Source of the DNA: Candidatus Gallimonas intestinigallinarum
GTDB lineage: Bacteria; Bacillota_A; Clostridia; Christensenellales; Borkfalkiaceae
Direction of reading: 5' to 3'
Assembly: GCA_019116405.1 (NCBI GenBank)
Contig: DXBS01000043.1
Location: forward strand, 1 to 31,720
DNA: 31,720 nucleotides
Shown here: piece after piece, positions 15,477 to 24,121 of the stretch
Layout: the number at the start of each line of letters is the position of its first letter
Numbering within the stretch: the stretch's first letter is position 1
The notes under the pieces: generated by a model
Databases searched by the model: none
What the model saw: the letters and a program-made list of their open reading frames with translations, nothing else
What the model was told of the DNA's origin: nothing
Program-made: the position numbers and the translations under genes

Positions 15477-16750
15477 ATTTGCCTGAAACATTTTTACGGC
15501 GCATGCAAAAAAGGCTGGGAGAGCGGTTCCCCGCCTTTTTGCACGCCATGGAGGAACCGCCCTGCAAGGGCGTGCGCGCCAACCCCTTAAAGCTCACCGC
15601 GGCGCAGCTTACAAAACTCCTGCCCGTCGGCGACGGTGTCCCGTGGGAAAAGGACGGCTTCTATTGCGACCTGGAGAAAGTGGGCTCGCTGCCCGCGCAC
15701 CACGCGGGGCTCTTTTATTCGCAGGAGCCCTCCGCCATGTGCGCCGCGCCCCTTCTGGGCGCGCAAGCGGGGGAACGGGTGCTCGATCTGTGCGCCGCGC
15801 CCGGCGGCAAGACGACGCAGCTCGCGGGCGCAATGGGGGGAGAGGGCGTACTCGTCGCCAACGAGTACGTCTACGACCGCGCGCGCATTCTCTCGCAGAA
15901 CGTCGAGCGGCTGGGCGTTTCCAACTGCGCCGTCATCAGTACGGACACCGCGTCCCTCGCCGCACGGCTTCCCGCGTACTTTGACAAGGTGCTCGTCGAT
16001 GCGCCCTGCTCGGGCGAGGGCATGTTCCGCAAGGACGCAAACGCCGTTGCGGAGTGGAGCGAGGAGAACGTCGCGCACTGCATTGCGCGCCAGAGCGCCA
16101 TTCTCGACGACGCGGCGGCGCTCCTTGCGGGCGGCGGCACGCTCGTCTATTCGACGTGCACCTTTGAATACGGTGAGAACGAGGGACAGATCCGCGACTT
16201 TCTCGCCTGTCACCCCGAATTTACGCTCGTCGAGGAGCACCTGCTCCTGCCCCACGAGGTGCGCGGCGAGGGGCACTATGCGGCAAAGCTCGTCAAGGAG
16301 GAGGGGGCGCGCCATGATGCGCCCGCCTTCCCGCAGACGCGCGATCGGGCGGCGGAGCGCGCATGGCAGCTTTTCGCAGCGGACTTCTTTCTCTCGCCGC
16401 CGTCCGGCAATGTGACGACGCTCTCGGACGGCAGAATGTACCTTCTGCCCGCAGGACTTCCCGCGCTTTCCGGGCGCGTCCTGCGCGCGGGCATCGAACT
16501 TGGCAGGTTTGACGGCAAGCGCTTCACGCCCGCTCACGCCCTTGCGATGAGCGCCAAGGCGGAGAACGTGCGCCGCACCGCGCCCCTCACGGATGAGGCG
16601 TGCGCGCACTGGCTGCGCGGCGAGACGCTTGCAAGCAGGATGCCGGAGGGCTGGGGCGTCGCGGCGTGGCGGGGCTATCCCGTCGGACTTGCGAAGTCGG
16701 CGGGCGGCACGCTCAAAAACCACTACCCCAAGGGATTGCGCGAGCATTGA
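15473..16750 (+). CDS. NOL1/NOP2/Sun family rRNA (cytosine-C5) methyltransferase, RsmF/RsmB type
   Basis: The 425 residues include the SAM-binding motif LDLCAAPGGK (104-113), motif IV DAPCSGEGMFRK (176-187) with C179, and the catalytic STCTF with C229. The paired cysteines are the hallmark of RNA m5C methyltransferases. The C-terminal half (about 290-425) resembles the RsmF-type RNA-binding extension seen in Firmicutes. A 16S rRNA cytosine is the likely substrate, but the site cannot be told. The start is ATG 15473, overlapping the exonuclease stop; the longer open frame to 15362 has no ribosome-binding site and lies fully inside that gene. The operon ends at the hairpin at 16780. Confidence 0.9.
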   Translation: MNLPETFLRRMQKRLGERFPAFLHAMEEPPCKGVRANPLKLTAAQLTKLLPVGDGVPWEKDGFYCDLEKVGSLPAHHAGLFYSQEPSAMCAAPLLGAQAGERVLDLCAAPGGKTTQLAGAMGGEGVLVANEYVYDRARILSQNVERLGVSNCAVISTDTASLAARLPAYFDKVLVDAPCSGEGMFRKDANAVAEWSEENVAHCIARQSAILDDAAALLAGGGTLVYSTCTFEYGENEGQIRDFLACHPEFTLVEEHLLLPHEVRGEGHYAAKLVKEEGARHDAPAFPQTRDRAAERAWQLFAADFFLSPPSGNVTTLSDGRMYLLPAGLPALSGRVLRAGIELGRFDGKRFTPAHALAMSAKAENVRRTAPLTDEACAHWLRGETLASRMPEGWGVAAWRGYPVGLAKSAGGTLKNHYPKGLREH

Positions 16751-16779
16751 GCAACGGGCTATGAAAACATAAGAAATAA

Positions 16780-16813
16780 GGCGGCGGCTTGCCCATTCGG
16801 GCAAGCCGCCGCC
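16780..16813. terminator. Strong bidirectional terminator between converging genes
   Basis: A perfect 15-bp GC-rich stem (16780-16794 with 16799-16813) with loop ATTC is followed on the plus strand by TCTTTGCT, and on the minus strand by TTATTTCTTATG. It separates the methyltransferase operon from the MFS gene. Confidence 0.85.
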
Positions 16814-16830
16814 TCTTTGCTATTGGTATT

Positions 16831-18162
16831 TTATGATTGCTGCGCCTCAGCGTCGGGAAGATCGGGGGTGTCTGGAAGGTCGGAGGCTTCCTGCTCCTCT
16901 TTTGCCTTTTTGGCGAGGTAGGGGCGGTTGATGCGCGCTGCGATCAGGAACACTGCGATGCCGAGCCCGAACAGGCAGACGATGGGAATGGCGCCCATGT
17001 TGACCGAGCCGGTCGCCTGCGTCACCGCGCCGACGACGAGCGTCCCGATGAAAGCCGCGCCCTTGCCGAAGATATCGAGGATGCCGAACAGACACCCGGA
17101 CTGGTCGGCTGGGATGATCTTGGCGAAGTAGGAGCGGGAGAGCGCCTGCACGCCGCCCTGGAACAGGCCGACCGCGACGGCGAGCATCCAGAACTGCCAG
17201 ACTTCCGTCATGAACACGGCGAACAGTCCGACGCCCGTGTACGCGACGATGCAGATGAGGATGAGGACATCGTTTCTCACCTTGCCCGCGAGTTTGCCGA
17301 AGACGATCGCGGCGTGGAAGGCGATGACCTGCGTCAGCAAAAGCGCAAGGAGCAGATTTGTCGTGTCAAAGCCGAGCGCCGTGCCGAAGGAAGTCGCCAT
17401 ATCGATGATGGTATACACACCGTCGATATACAGGAAGAACGCGATCAAAAAAAGGATGATGCCCTTCTTGTTGGGGACATCCGACTTCTTGGAAAAGACG
17501 GAGAACAGCCGCTTGAAGTTGTCGCGCACGGCGTGCTTGGTGCGCGGCACGAAGTGCGTCTGGCGGTAGCTCTTGACGAGCGGAATGGTGAAGGCGAGCC
17601 ACCACGCGGCGTTGATGACCAGCGCAATGGGAATGGAGACGGAGTAGGAAAGATCGGACAGAAGGACGATCGCGATGCTGATGAGGAAGGGGATGCAGCT
17701 GCCGATATATCCGAACGCATACCCCTTGGAGGAGATGTCGTCCGCGCGCGCAGGCGTGGTGACGTCCACCAGCATGGAATCATAGAACACGAGGCTCGCC
17801 GAGTAGAAAATCTTGGTGATGATGAACACGATGAGGAACACCAGCCACGGCATGGGAATGCCCAGCGCCGCACAGCCGATGACGCCCGCGATCGCAAAGA
17901 AAAAGAAGATGGGGCGCTTATAGCCGTTGAAGTCGCTCAGGGTCCCGAGGATGGGACCGAGCACGGCGACGCACAGCGTCACGATGCTCGCGGCATACCC
18001 CCAGTAGGCGGTCGCCGTCGTTGCGTCGACGCCGCCGCTCTCGGCAAGGCCGCTGAAATAGATGGGCATGATGGTACTGATGAGCAGTGTGAACGCGGAG
18101 TTTCCCACGTCATACAAGATCCAGTACCACTCCAGCTTTCTCTCCTTGGTCATTTTCCTCAT
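16831..18162 (-). CDS. MFS transporter of the UMF1/Atg22-like family
   Basis: The 443-residue protein has about twelve hydrophobic segments. The N-terminus, with WILYDVGNSAFTLLIST followed by PIYF, is characteristic of the UMF1 group (Atg22-like), as is the loop LGTLSDFNGYKRPI after TM2. The middle holds a long basic cytoplasmic loop (about residues 203-232), and the second half contains GLFQGGVQALSRSYFAKI and FGILDIFGKGAAFIGTL. The tail is hydrophilic with a repeated DLPD motif. Substrates of bacterial members are poorly known; amino acids or other small solutes are guesses. ATG 18162 overlaps the stop of the phospholipase gene by ATGA, with GGAGGA 7 nt upstream, so the two are co-translated. 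Confidence 0.88.
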   Translation of the reverse strand: MRKMTKERKLEWYWILYDVGNSAFTLLISTIMPIYFSGLAESGGVDATTATAYWGYAASIVTLCVAVLGPILGTLSDFNGYKRPIFFFFAIAGVIGCAALGIPMPWLVFLIVFIITKIFYSASLVFYDSMLVDVTTPARADDISSKGYAFGYIGSCIPFLISIAIVLLSDLSYSVSIPIALVINAAWWLAFTIPLVKSYRQTHFVPRTKHAVRDNFKRLFSVFSKKSDVPNKKGIILFLIAFFLYIDGVYTIIDMATSFGTALGFDTTNLLLALLLTQVIAFHAAIVFGKLAGKVRNDVLILICIVAYTGVGLFAVFMTEVWQFWMLAVAVGLFQGGVQALSRSYFAKIIPADQSGCLFGILDIFGKGAAFIGTLVVGAVTQATGSVNMGAIPIVCLFGLGIAVFLIAARINRPYLAKKAKEEQEASDLPDTPDLPDAEAQQS

Positions 18163-18959
18163 AGCTGTTCCTCCGATTCGTAGTTTGTGGACAATCGCCC
18201 GTCCAATGCCTCCGTTCCGTCAAGGAAGGCGCGCAGGTTTAAAAGGAGCGCCTTTGCCTTGGGCAGCGCGGCGGTAAATTTCAGCGAGAGCGCCTCGCCG
18301 ATGTCCGCATAGGAAGGGGACGCGGTTGGCAAAAGCATCATGTCAAGGATGCTCTTTTTATGCGCAAGCCGCAGTGCGCCGCGCACGAAGAAGCGCTTGA
18401 CGGGATTCGCTGCGCGCAGCAGTCCCGAATAAAAGCGCATCGAGCGGATCGCCTTCTTCGCCTGAGCGGGCGTGACGCCGCAGACGAGGGAGACCGCTGC
18501 GATCGTCTCGGACGTCGCCTGGATATGCGTCGCGAGCTTTGCGCGGGTGGGGCTGACGCCGTCGGCAAGCAGCATGCTGCGCTCGAGCGCCGCTTCGACC
18601 GCAGTATGGGTGAGAGAGTAACGCGCCATGAGTTCCGCGACGGTAGGATGACAGACGCTGTCCAGGCAGAAGTGACACACAAAGCCGTAGAGATAGGCGC
18701 GGCACGCCTGTTCCTGCGGCGTATTCTTTATGATGTCGCGCGCGCGCGTGAAGAAAGGCGCGGCGGACGCCTCGTGCATCGCGTTTCCCTTGTCGGAGAC
18801 AGGATTTTTTTGCAGCGGACGATAGTAGAACAGGACGTCGGGACCGTGCAGTCCGAGTGCGAAGGCGTCGGGCTGCGCGAAGATCTCCGGGAAGCGTTCG
18901 CGCGAGAGGCAACTCAGGATGCGCTCCCCGAACATTTTATGGGCGTAGATCGCAGGCAT
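18159..18959 (-). CDS. Zinc-dependent phospholipase C-like protein
   Basis: The 266-residue protein has the metal-ligand pattern of the zinc PLC / S1-P1 nuclease-like family: H7 near the N-terminus, GPDVLFYYRP (39-48) and GFVCHFCLDSVCHP (92-105; H96, D100, H104). It is mainly helical. Unlike clostridial alpha-toxin it has no signal peptide and no C-terminal C2 domain, so it probably acts in the cytoplasm, substrate unknown. The start at 18959 rather than 19031 is chosen because AAGGAGGG lies directly upstream and the promoter -10 (18993-18988) would fall inside the longer version. It is the first gene of a two-gene unit with the MFS transporter. Confidence 0.85.
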   Translation of the reverse strand: MPAIYAHKMFGERILSCLSRERFPEIFAQPDAFALGLHGPDVLFYYRPLQKNPVSDKGNAMHEASAAPFFTRARDIIKNTPQEQACRAYLYGFVCHFCLDSVCHPTVAELMARYSLTHTAVEAALERSMLLADGVSPTRAKLATHIQATSETIAAVSLVCGVTPAQAKKAIRSMRFYSGLLRAANPVKRFFVRGALRLAHKKSILDMMLLPTASPSYADIGEALSLKFTAALPKAKALLLNLRAFLDGTEALDGRLSTNYESEEQL

Positions 18960-18987
18960 AACCGCCCTCCTTATTACTGACCGTACT

Positions 18988-18993
18988 ATTATA
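18988..18993 (-). promoter_or_regulatory. Probable -10 element for the phospholipase-MFS unit
   Basis: TATAAT on the minus strand (18993-18988), 29 bp before the start codon. The best -35 candidate, TTGATG (19019-19014), has a long 20-bp spacer. Confidence 0.45.
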
Positions 18994-19123
18994 CCGCATT
19001 CCGCAAAAAAATGCATCAATGAAACGTACACAAAGTGTCATTACTTTGTAAATTTTTTAAAAGATGCGGCGAACTCCTTTGTCTGCTTCGTCGCGGCACC
19101 CCTCCGTCTCGCTGACGCAGACA

Positions 19124-19250
19124 CCGTCTTGGCGGCGCCAAGGTAGTGCGCCGCCTGCGGTCACGAAATCGCCGCTGAAAATGGCGATTTCTTAGTTCGA
19201 AGCGTGCGCACAGCGCACCGCGCTGTTGCGCATAACACGCTTCTCACCCT
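19124..19250. repeat. 127-bp structured repeat, copy A
   Basis: Aligns without gaps to 19314-19440, differing at 22 of 127 positions by my count. Internal inverted repeats: CTTGGC/GCCAAG; a 9-bp stem 19165-19173 with 19183-19191; and a longer GC-rich stem around CAGCGC-ACC-GCGCTG flanked by TGCGCA arms. A 7-bp stem TGTCTGC/GCAGACA (19080-19086 with 19117-19123) lies just before it. The 18,960-19,562 region holds no plausible gene; a 61-codon minus-strand ORF merely crosses the repeat. Confidence 0.75.
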
Positions 19251-19274
19251 TCGTCGCCGCAAACTTTGCTTTCA

Positions 19275-19298
19275 GGACTTTGCGCAAGCGCAAAGTCC
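19275..19298. repeat. Inverted repeat between the two 127-bp copies
   Basis: GGACTTTGCGC (19275-19285) and its perfect complement (19288-19298) form an 11-bp stem around AA, in the spacer between repeat copies A and B. Confidence 0.7.
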
Positions 19299-19313
19299 AA
19301 TGTTGCGCCGTTG

Positions 19314-19440
19314 CCGTCTTGGCGGAGCCAAGGGGAAGCGCCGCCTGCGGGCAAGAAATTGCCGCTGGAAAAGGCAATTTCTAAGTTCGGCGTGCGCGCA
19401 CAGCGCACCGCGCTGATGCGCATGACGCACGCCTCACCCT
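19314..19440. repeat. 127-bp structured repeat, copy B
   Basis: Same length as copy A, starting 190 bp later. In the 9-bp stem (19355-19363 with 19373-19381) one C-G pair of copy A is replaced by T-A, keeping the pairing; the other stem bases are unchanged. A further inverted repeat, TCGCAAAAAT (19443-19452) with ATTTTTGCGA (19468-19477), follows directly. Confidence 0.75.
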
Positions 19441-19562
19441 CTTCGCAAAAATCTTTTCTGCGAAAATATTTTTGCGAGTTGCTATGGATTCTCTTCTTTT
19501 AGCGATTTTCAGGGGAGGCAAGAAAGACCCATCCGGCGCACGCCGAAATGTTTGCCGACGGC

Positions 19563-20240
19563 TTAGTATTCCACGACGATAGGCGGCATATGGGCGGTGA
19601 AGGCATTCCTGCGCGGATGGATCGTGACTTTGTGGTTGCTCAATGAAAGCGTGCCGAGCGCGTCAAGTGTCAGCATGGCGGGCAGGTCTTTTTCCAGCAG
19701 CACGCTACCCTGCGCGTCGCGCACTTGCAGCAGGGGAAAGAAGCTGCCTGCGTCGAGGTAGCGCAGATAGATCGTAGCAAGGCGCGTCGCTGTTCTCATT
19801 TCCTTGAACTTCATACGCATTGCCTCGCCCTGCTCCTCTGCCTGTGTAAGGCAGGCTTTGATCGCTGCAGCGTCGAAATGTTCTGTCGCGAACAAGTTTA
19901 AGAGCGCGTTTCCGACCAGTTTTAGCGTGTCGCTGCGCGCTTCGGGGCTGCCGAGTGCGCCGTAAAAGTCTTCTTCGACCCGAATGAAGCAATGTCTGTA
20001 CCAGGGATGCTCGCGGTCTGTCTGAGAGGAGAGGAAAAAGTCGGATGGCAGAGCATCGGCTGTAAAGACGCAATAGAGGTGATCAAAGTCTCCCAAGGAA
20101 AATCCCTGCTCCCGCAGCTTCATGGCAATTCGCTTGACGGCGGCGCTGAGGGGTTTGTCCGTGATCGGAAGTGTGGCGGGCGGCGTCATCGCATCGTAAT
20201 GCGCGCAGCGATAGAGGCGGATATCGGAGATGGGTTTCAT
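19563..20240 (-). CDS. Hypothetical cytoplasmic protein
   Basis: A 225-residue protein with no signal peptide or membrane segment and no motif I recognise. The N-terminal part mixes short strands and helices (DHLYCVFTADALPSDFFL); the middle has a charged helical stretch with QAEEQGEAMRMKFKEMR; the end, from DALGTLSLSNHKVTIHP, looks beta-rich. AAGGAG precedes ATG 20240 by about 10 nt. It lies 94 bp downstream of the large lipoprotein gene on the same strand, with a stable hairpin between them, so it may be expressed at a reduced level by read-through. The opposite strand is also open here, but the minus frame has the ribosome-binding site. Confidence 0.65.
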   Translation of the reverse strand: MKPISDIRLYRCAHYDAMTPPATLPITDKPLSAAVKRIAMKLREQGFSLGDFDHLYCVFTADALPSDFFLSSQTDREHPWYRHCFIRVEEDFYGALGSPEARSDTLKLVGNALLNLFATEHFDAAAIKACLTQAEEQGEAMRMKFKEMRTATRLATIYLRYLDAGSFFPLLQVRDAQGSVLLEKDLPAMLTLDALGTLSLSNHKVTIHPRRNAFTAHMPPIVVEY

Positions 20241-20268
20241 TGTGTGTGCTCCTTGTTTTTTGAACGAA

Positions 20269-20297
20269 GCCCGCCCGAAGGGAACCTTCGGGCGGGC
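20269..20297 (-). terminator. Stable hairpin between lipoprotein and hypothetical gene
   Basis: A 13-bp perfect stem (20269-20281 with 20285-20297) with a 3-nt loop sits 38 bp past the lipoprotein stop. No U-tract follows on the minus strand, so termination may be partial or it may act as an mRNA-stabilising hairpin. Confidence 0.55.
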
Positions 20298-20334
20298 GAC
20301 ATGTTTTCGGTGGCGCCGCGGGCGGCGTTACACA

Positions 20335-23300
20335 TTATTCGTTGTAGGGATCGTCCTCATCGCGGGGCGTTGCAGACTCCTGCTTCTCTGTCTTTTCAGC
20401 TTTCTTGACAGGTCTGGGTCTGGGAGCTACGGCGGGCTTGATCTTTGCTGCCTTGCCCTTTCTCACCTTTTCCACGACGCGGCGTACGATGATCAGGATC
20501 GCAACAAGGATGAGCGCGAAGGCAAGGATCGCCGAAGAGATGATCAGCCAGATATTCGTCTCACTGACCGTCGCGTCGTCATGGTTGTGATCGTCCTCGG
20601 GGGTCGAATCGTCGAGGTCGTCCTGTTCCACCGTGACTTCGGATGCCGCATAGTTGAGGAAGAGGGACTGCTCGCCGTCCGCGCTGTAGTTGAGCCATGC
20701 GACGGCCTCGCTGTACGAGGACTGCGTGTAGGAGCCGTAGGGGTTGCCCAGTTCCTCCTCGTCCTCGGTTGCGTCATAGCGCAGGTAATCGGGAGCGTCA
20801 TAGAACGTGAAGGTGTAATAGCCTGCAAGCGAGCCGATGAGGTTGCTAGTGGGATCTTCGGGATCGACGAGGTTGGCGCTGTCTTCCTTCAGATCGTCGA
20901 TCTTCTCGTCGAGCAGCGTGCTGTAGTCGTCGGCGACGTCCGTCGAGGAGTAGCTGTCGAAGAAGAAGTAGCTGCCTGCAGGGATCTGCGTGCCCGTCTG
21001 GGTGACGGTGCCGTCCGCAGCGACGTCAAATTCGCGCGAACCTGCCCAGATCTCCAGGCGGTAATCCTTTGCAGTGTTGCCCGTTGCGACGTAGAAGGAA
21101 ACTTCCGTCCAGCGGCCCGCCGTCTCCTCGGTGCCGACCAGCGTGATCTTCGCCTCGGTCGCACCCGTCTGCGTGTAGTCGTAACGCACGCAGGACTTTT
21201 CCTCCTCCGAGAGGCTGCCATAGATGTCATAGACCTCGGTGGAGTAGCTGTAGTTGTTTGCGGAGACCTCGGTGCGGTATGCGTACCAGCTGCCGCCGTT
21301 GTAGTAGTAGGCAATCGTCGTGTTGCCGTCCGCATCGACGGCGATCTTGTTCCGGGATTCGTCCTCTTCGTAGTTTTGCAGATTTGCGTAGTATCTGCCG
21401 TCGTTTGTGCCCGCCTTGGTGTACAGACCGTTCTCCTCGAGGTAGAACAGCACGTCGGTGCGGGGGTTGAAGTCCTCGGAGGAAGGGTCGCAGGTGACGA
21501 TATTGCCGTCGTCATCGTACCAGAAGGTGACGGCGGGCAGCCCGTAGGCAAGCGGGTTGTTGTAGCCCTGCTTGACGTCCGAGGTGTCCATCAGATAGAT
21601 GGTCGCCGTTGCGCCCGCGGAGAGCTTGACGCGCAGGGAGATCTTCTGATAGGAGCTTGCAGAAATCGTGAACGTATCGGAGAGGAATCCGTAGGAAGGG
21701 ACTGCGCTTTCCGAAGTGTTGAGGAGCACCAGGGGCTGGTTGGCGATGCGGGGATATGCGGCCGTGCCGTCCTCATTGTAATCGCCGAAGATATCCGCCC
21801 ACCATTCTTCGCCCGTCGCATCGGCGGAGCTGAGCGCGGTCAGGGCGTTCACCCATGCCGCATTGTCTGCATTCTCGCGGTAAGCGGACGCATACTTGGA
21901 GTTGAGAAGACCGGTATAGACGCCTTCGGGGATGGTGTTGGCCACGCCGCCCGTCACGAGGGACTTGCTTGCGTTGGGCACGCCCGTGAAGTTTGCAGGT
22001 ACTGCGAGCGTCTCGCGGATGTCCGCAGAGGTGACGCCGGGTGCATCGAACTGGGAGTCGATGTCCACGTCGCCCGCAAGGCTGACGACCTGCGTGTACG
22101 TTGCCGAGGACGCGTAGTCGAAGTACTTCTCGTCCACGTCGGTGAGCACTTCAAAGCCTGTGAATGCCGCATAGCCGTCGTCGTAGGCGGTCTGCGTTGC
22201 CGTGGCGACGTCGGTGGGACCGTAGGAGAACTCAAAGGTGAACTCCTTTTCGCTCTCCGTCTCGTTGGAGACGAAGAAGAAGCAGTGGACCCAGCCGTTG
22301 TAGATATCCTTGTTCTCGTCGTCGATATCGGTGGTGGCGACGGTCGTCGTGTCGAATGCAGAGATCGCGGTGCGGTTGTCGCCGTCCACCAGCGTCGCCG
22401 AAGCGCCCGTGCCGCCGATCTCGCTCGTCTTTGCCCAGAAGGAGAGGATCATGTGTCCGCCGGGCGCGAGCTTGTAGCTCTCGGAGGTCGCCGTGTAGGG
22501 CGCGCTGCTGACGGACATGAGCATGATGATCGTTGCATCGTCCTCGCTGTCGTCAAAGAGGAACTTGTCCGCAAAGTCGGTATCGTAGATGTTCTGCAGG
22601 TAGGCGTTGTTCGCGGCTGCCGCCTGAAGTCCTGCGACCGTGGTGATCGCCGCGTAGTCGTCGGGGTATTCGCCGTCATACTTGACGAGCGGCCTGTCGC
22701 CGTCGGGATCGGTCGTGATCGCGACGCTGTCCGCGCCGATCAGAAGATCGTCCGATTCTCCGAAGCTTGCATCGAGGTCGAGCTTGAAGGTCGTGACGTC
22801 CGCGCCCAGCCTGGTCGCGTCAAAGAGCTTGTCGTCCGCTTCGCTGTCGATGGTGCAGCTCTCCTGCGCCGTCGCTTTCTTGTACGCCGCGTCGCTGATG
22901 GTCGTGCAGACGAGGTCGTCAAAGAAGGCAAAGCCGTTGACGTACTCGAGGCGGTTGGAGGTCGAGCCCTGTCCCAGGCCGAACACGACGGTGAAGGTGG
23001 TCGTCGCAAAGGAGTTGGCGCGGATGTAGAGCGTATATTGTCTCCACTCGCCCTTGGTATTGATGTTCTTGATCTGCATCTGGTCGAGCGTGGTGCCGCC
23101 CACCGTCTGATTGACGCGGACGTACGCGCCCGCATTGTTCTCGACCGAGAGCTCGTCGTCCTCGTAGTAGTGCGTCAGATCGTCCGTGCGCACCCAGAAG
23201 GAGACCTGCGCCGCCGTCCCCGCGGAGAGGGTGATGGTGGTGGAGGAGGTATAGTACTGCCCCGTACCCAGCACGCCGTCCGACGTGCGGCGGTTGTGGA

Positions 23301-23889
23301 TCATCAGGACGCTCGTCTCATCCTCGGCAGCGCCCTCGTGCACGGTGGGCGCCTCGATATTGGAGAGATACTCCACGTCGGCATAGTCGATGGAATAGGA
23401 GTAGTCGTCGAACAGCTGTGCCGCCTCGGAGTCCTCGTCCAGATCGTCGATCTCGTCTTCGAAGTCCTCATAGAACTTGAGCCTGTCGTACGCGGTCACG
23501 CCCTCGTCGTTCCAGTGCGCGACGGCGTCGTCTACGGAGGTGAACTCCCTGCCGGACGTCGCGAGATAGTCCCACTCGGCAAGGTTGATGATGCCCGAAG
23601 CCGAATCGGATGTGGGCGAGCCGGACGTGAACGACCAGTTGGTCGGGGTGTTGATGAGGACGCGCTTTTCATTCAGATCCTCAACGTCGCTCTCCGTGTA
23701 GAACTCGAAATTGCCGTTGCGGATGGTCTGAGTATCCGTCTGGGAGACGGTCTCCTCCTCCTCTTCGTCGTCCGTCGTGTCGTCTGCGGGCGTGCACGCC
23801 GCAAAGACGCCTACCGAGAGGGAGGCGACAAGAGCCAGCGAGCAGAGCGCGACCGAACGGCGCTTCCAGTGTTTGAAATCGTTAGCCAT
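20335..23889 (-). CDS. Giant acidic surface lipoprotein with C-terminal transmembrane anchor
   Basis: The 1,184 residues start with a basic N-terminus and hydrophobic core ending SVGVFAAC, giving a lipobox-like site with C32, followed by a run of Asp/Glu/Thr. The long body is very acidic and rich in Asp, Glu, Ser, Thr, Tyr and Ala. At least four jelly-roll-like stretches recur: AAQVSFWVRTDDL, GHMILSFWAKTSEI, YQKISLRVKLSAGATATIYL and GRWTEVSFYVATGN; these resemble carbohydrate-binding module sandwiches, by inference only. Near the end one transmembrane helix (about 1110-1135, WLIISSAILAFALILVAILI) precedes a basic Lys/Arg/Pro-rich tail. A lipid anchor and a C-terminal helix together would be unusual. 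GGAAAGGATG precedes ATG 23889. It probably binds polysaccharide or a surface ligand; no catalytic motif is seen. Confidence 0.85.
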   Translation of the reverse strand: MANDFKHWKRRSVALCSLALVASLSVGVFAACTPADDTTDDEEEEETVSQTDTQTIRNGNFEFYTESDVEDLNEKRVLINTPTNWSFTSGSPTSDSASGIINLAEWDYLATSGREFTSVDDAVAHWNDEGVTAYDRLKFYEDFEDEIDDLDEDSEAAQLFDDYSYSIDYADVEYLSNIEAPTVHEGAAEDETSVLMIHNRRTSDGVLGTGQYYTSSTTITLSAGTAAQVSFWVRTDDLTHYYEDDELSVENNAGAYVRVNQTVGGTTLDQMQIKNINTKGEWRQYTLYIRANSFATTTFTVVFGLGQGSTSNRLEYVNGFAFFDDLVCTTISDAAYKKATAQESCTIDSEADDKLFDATRLGADVTTFKLDLDASFGESDDLLIGADSVAITTDPDGDRPLVKYDGEYPDDYAAITTVAGLQAAAANNAYLQNIYDTDFADKFLFDDSEDDATIIMLMSVSSAPYTATSESYKLAPGGHMILSFWAKTSEIGGTGASATLVDGDNRTAISAFDTTTVATTDIDDENKDIYNGWVHCFFFVSNETESEKEFTFEFSYGPTDVATATQTAYDDGYAAFTGFEVLTDVDEKYFDYASSATYTQVVSLAGDVDIDSQFDAPGVTSADIRETLAVPANFTGVPNASKSLVTGGVANTIPEGVYTGLLNSKYASAYRENADNAAWVNALTALSSADATGEEWWADIFGDYNEDGTAAYPRIANQPLVLLNTSESAVPSYGFLSDTFTISASSYQKISLRVKLSAGATATIYLMDTSDVKQGYNNPLAYGLPAVTFWYDDDGNIVTCDPSSEDFNPRTDVLFYLEENGLYTKAGTNDGRYYANLQNYEEDESRNKIAVDADGNTTIAYYYNGGSWYAYRTEVSANNYSYSTEVYDIYGSLSEEEKSCVRYDYTQTGATEAKITLVGTEETAGRWTEVSFYVATGNTAKDYRLEIWAGSREFDVAADGTVTQTGTQIPAGSYFFFDSYSSTDVADDYSTLLDEKIDDLKEDSANLVDPEDPTSNLIGSLAGYYTFTFYDAPDYLRYDATEDEEELGNPYGSYTQSSYSEAVAWLNYSADGEQSLFLNYAASEVTVEQDDLDDSTPEDDHNHDDATVSETNIWLIISSAILAFALILVAILIIVRRVVEKVRKGKAAKIKPAVAPRPRPVKKAEKTEKQESATPRDEDDPYNE

Positions 23890-24121
23890 AAAACATCCTT
23901 TCCATGCGCGCCCGTGCGGGGCGCGCCCATATTATTGTGGTGTCGGCGCACTGCGGCAAAGCGCTTTCCTGCGCCGCCGCAATACACCACTCTATTTTAA
24001 TATAAAACGCCGTGAGAAGCAAGCAATTCCGCATGAAAATCGTTATGATTTCGTGGAAATGCGCAAAAAATTTTCTTTCGCGGGACAAACTGTCGATGAA
24101 ATCGGAAAGGGAGGGAAAGGG

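Noticed and set aside
19192..19377. 61-codon minus-strand ORF in the 127-bp repeats
   Set aside because: Reads through hairpins of the repeat, no ribosome-binding site, and base changes between copies follow pairing rather than codons.
20230..24000. 1,256-codon plus-strand ORF opposite the large lipoprotein gene
   Set aside because: It mirrors the GC-rich third positions of the lipoprotein gene, has a Val/Arg/Gly-heavy composition without domains, crosses the intergenic hairpin, and has no ribosome-binding site, while the minus frame has signal peptide, membrane helix and Shine-Dalgarno.
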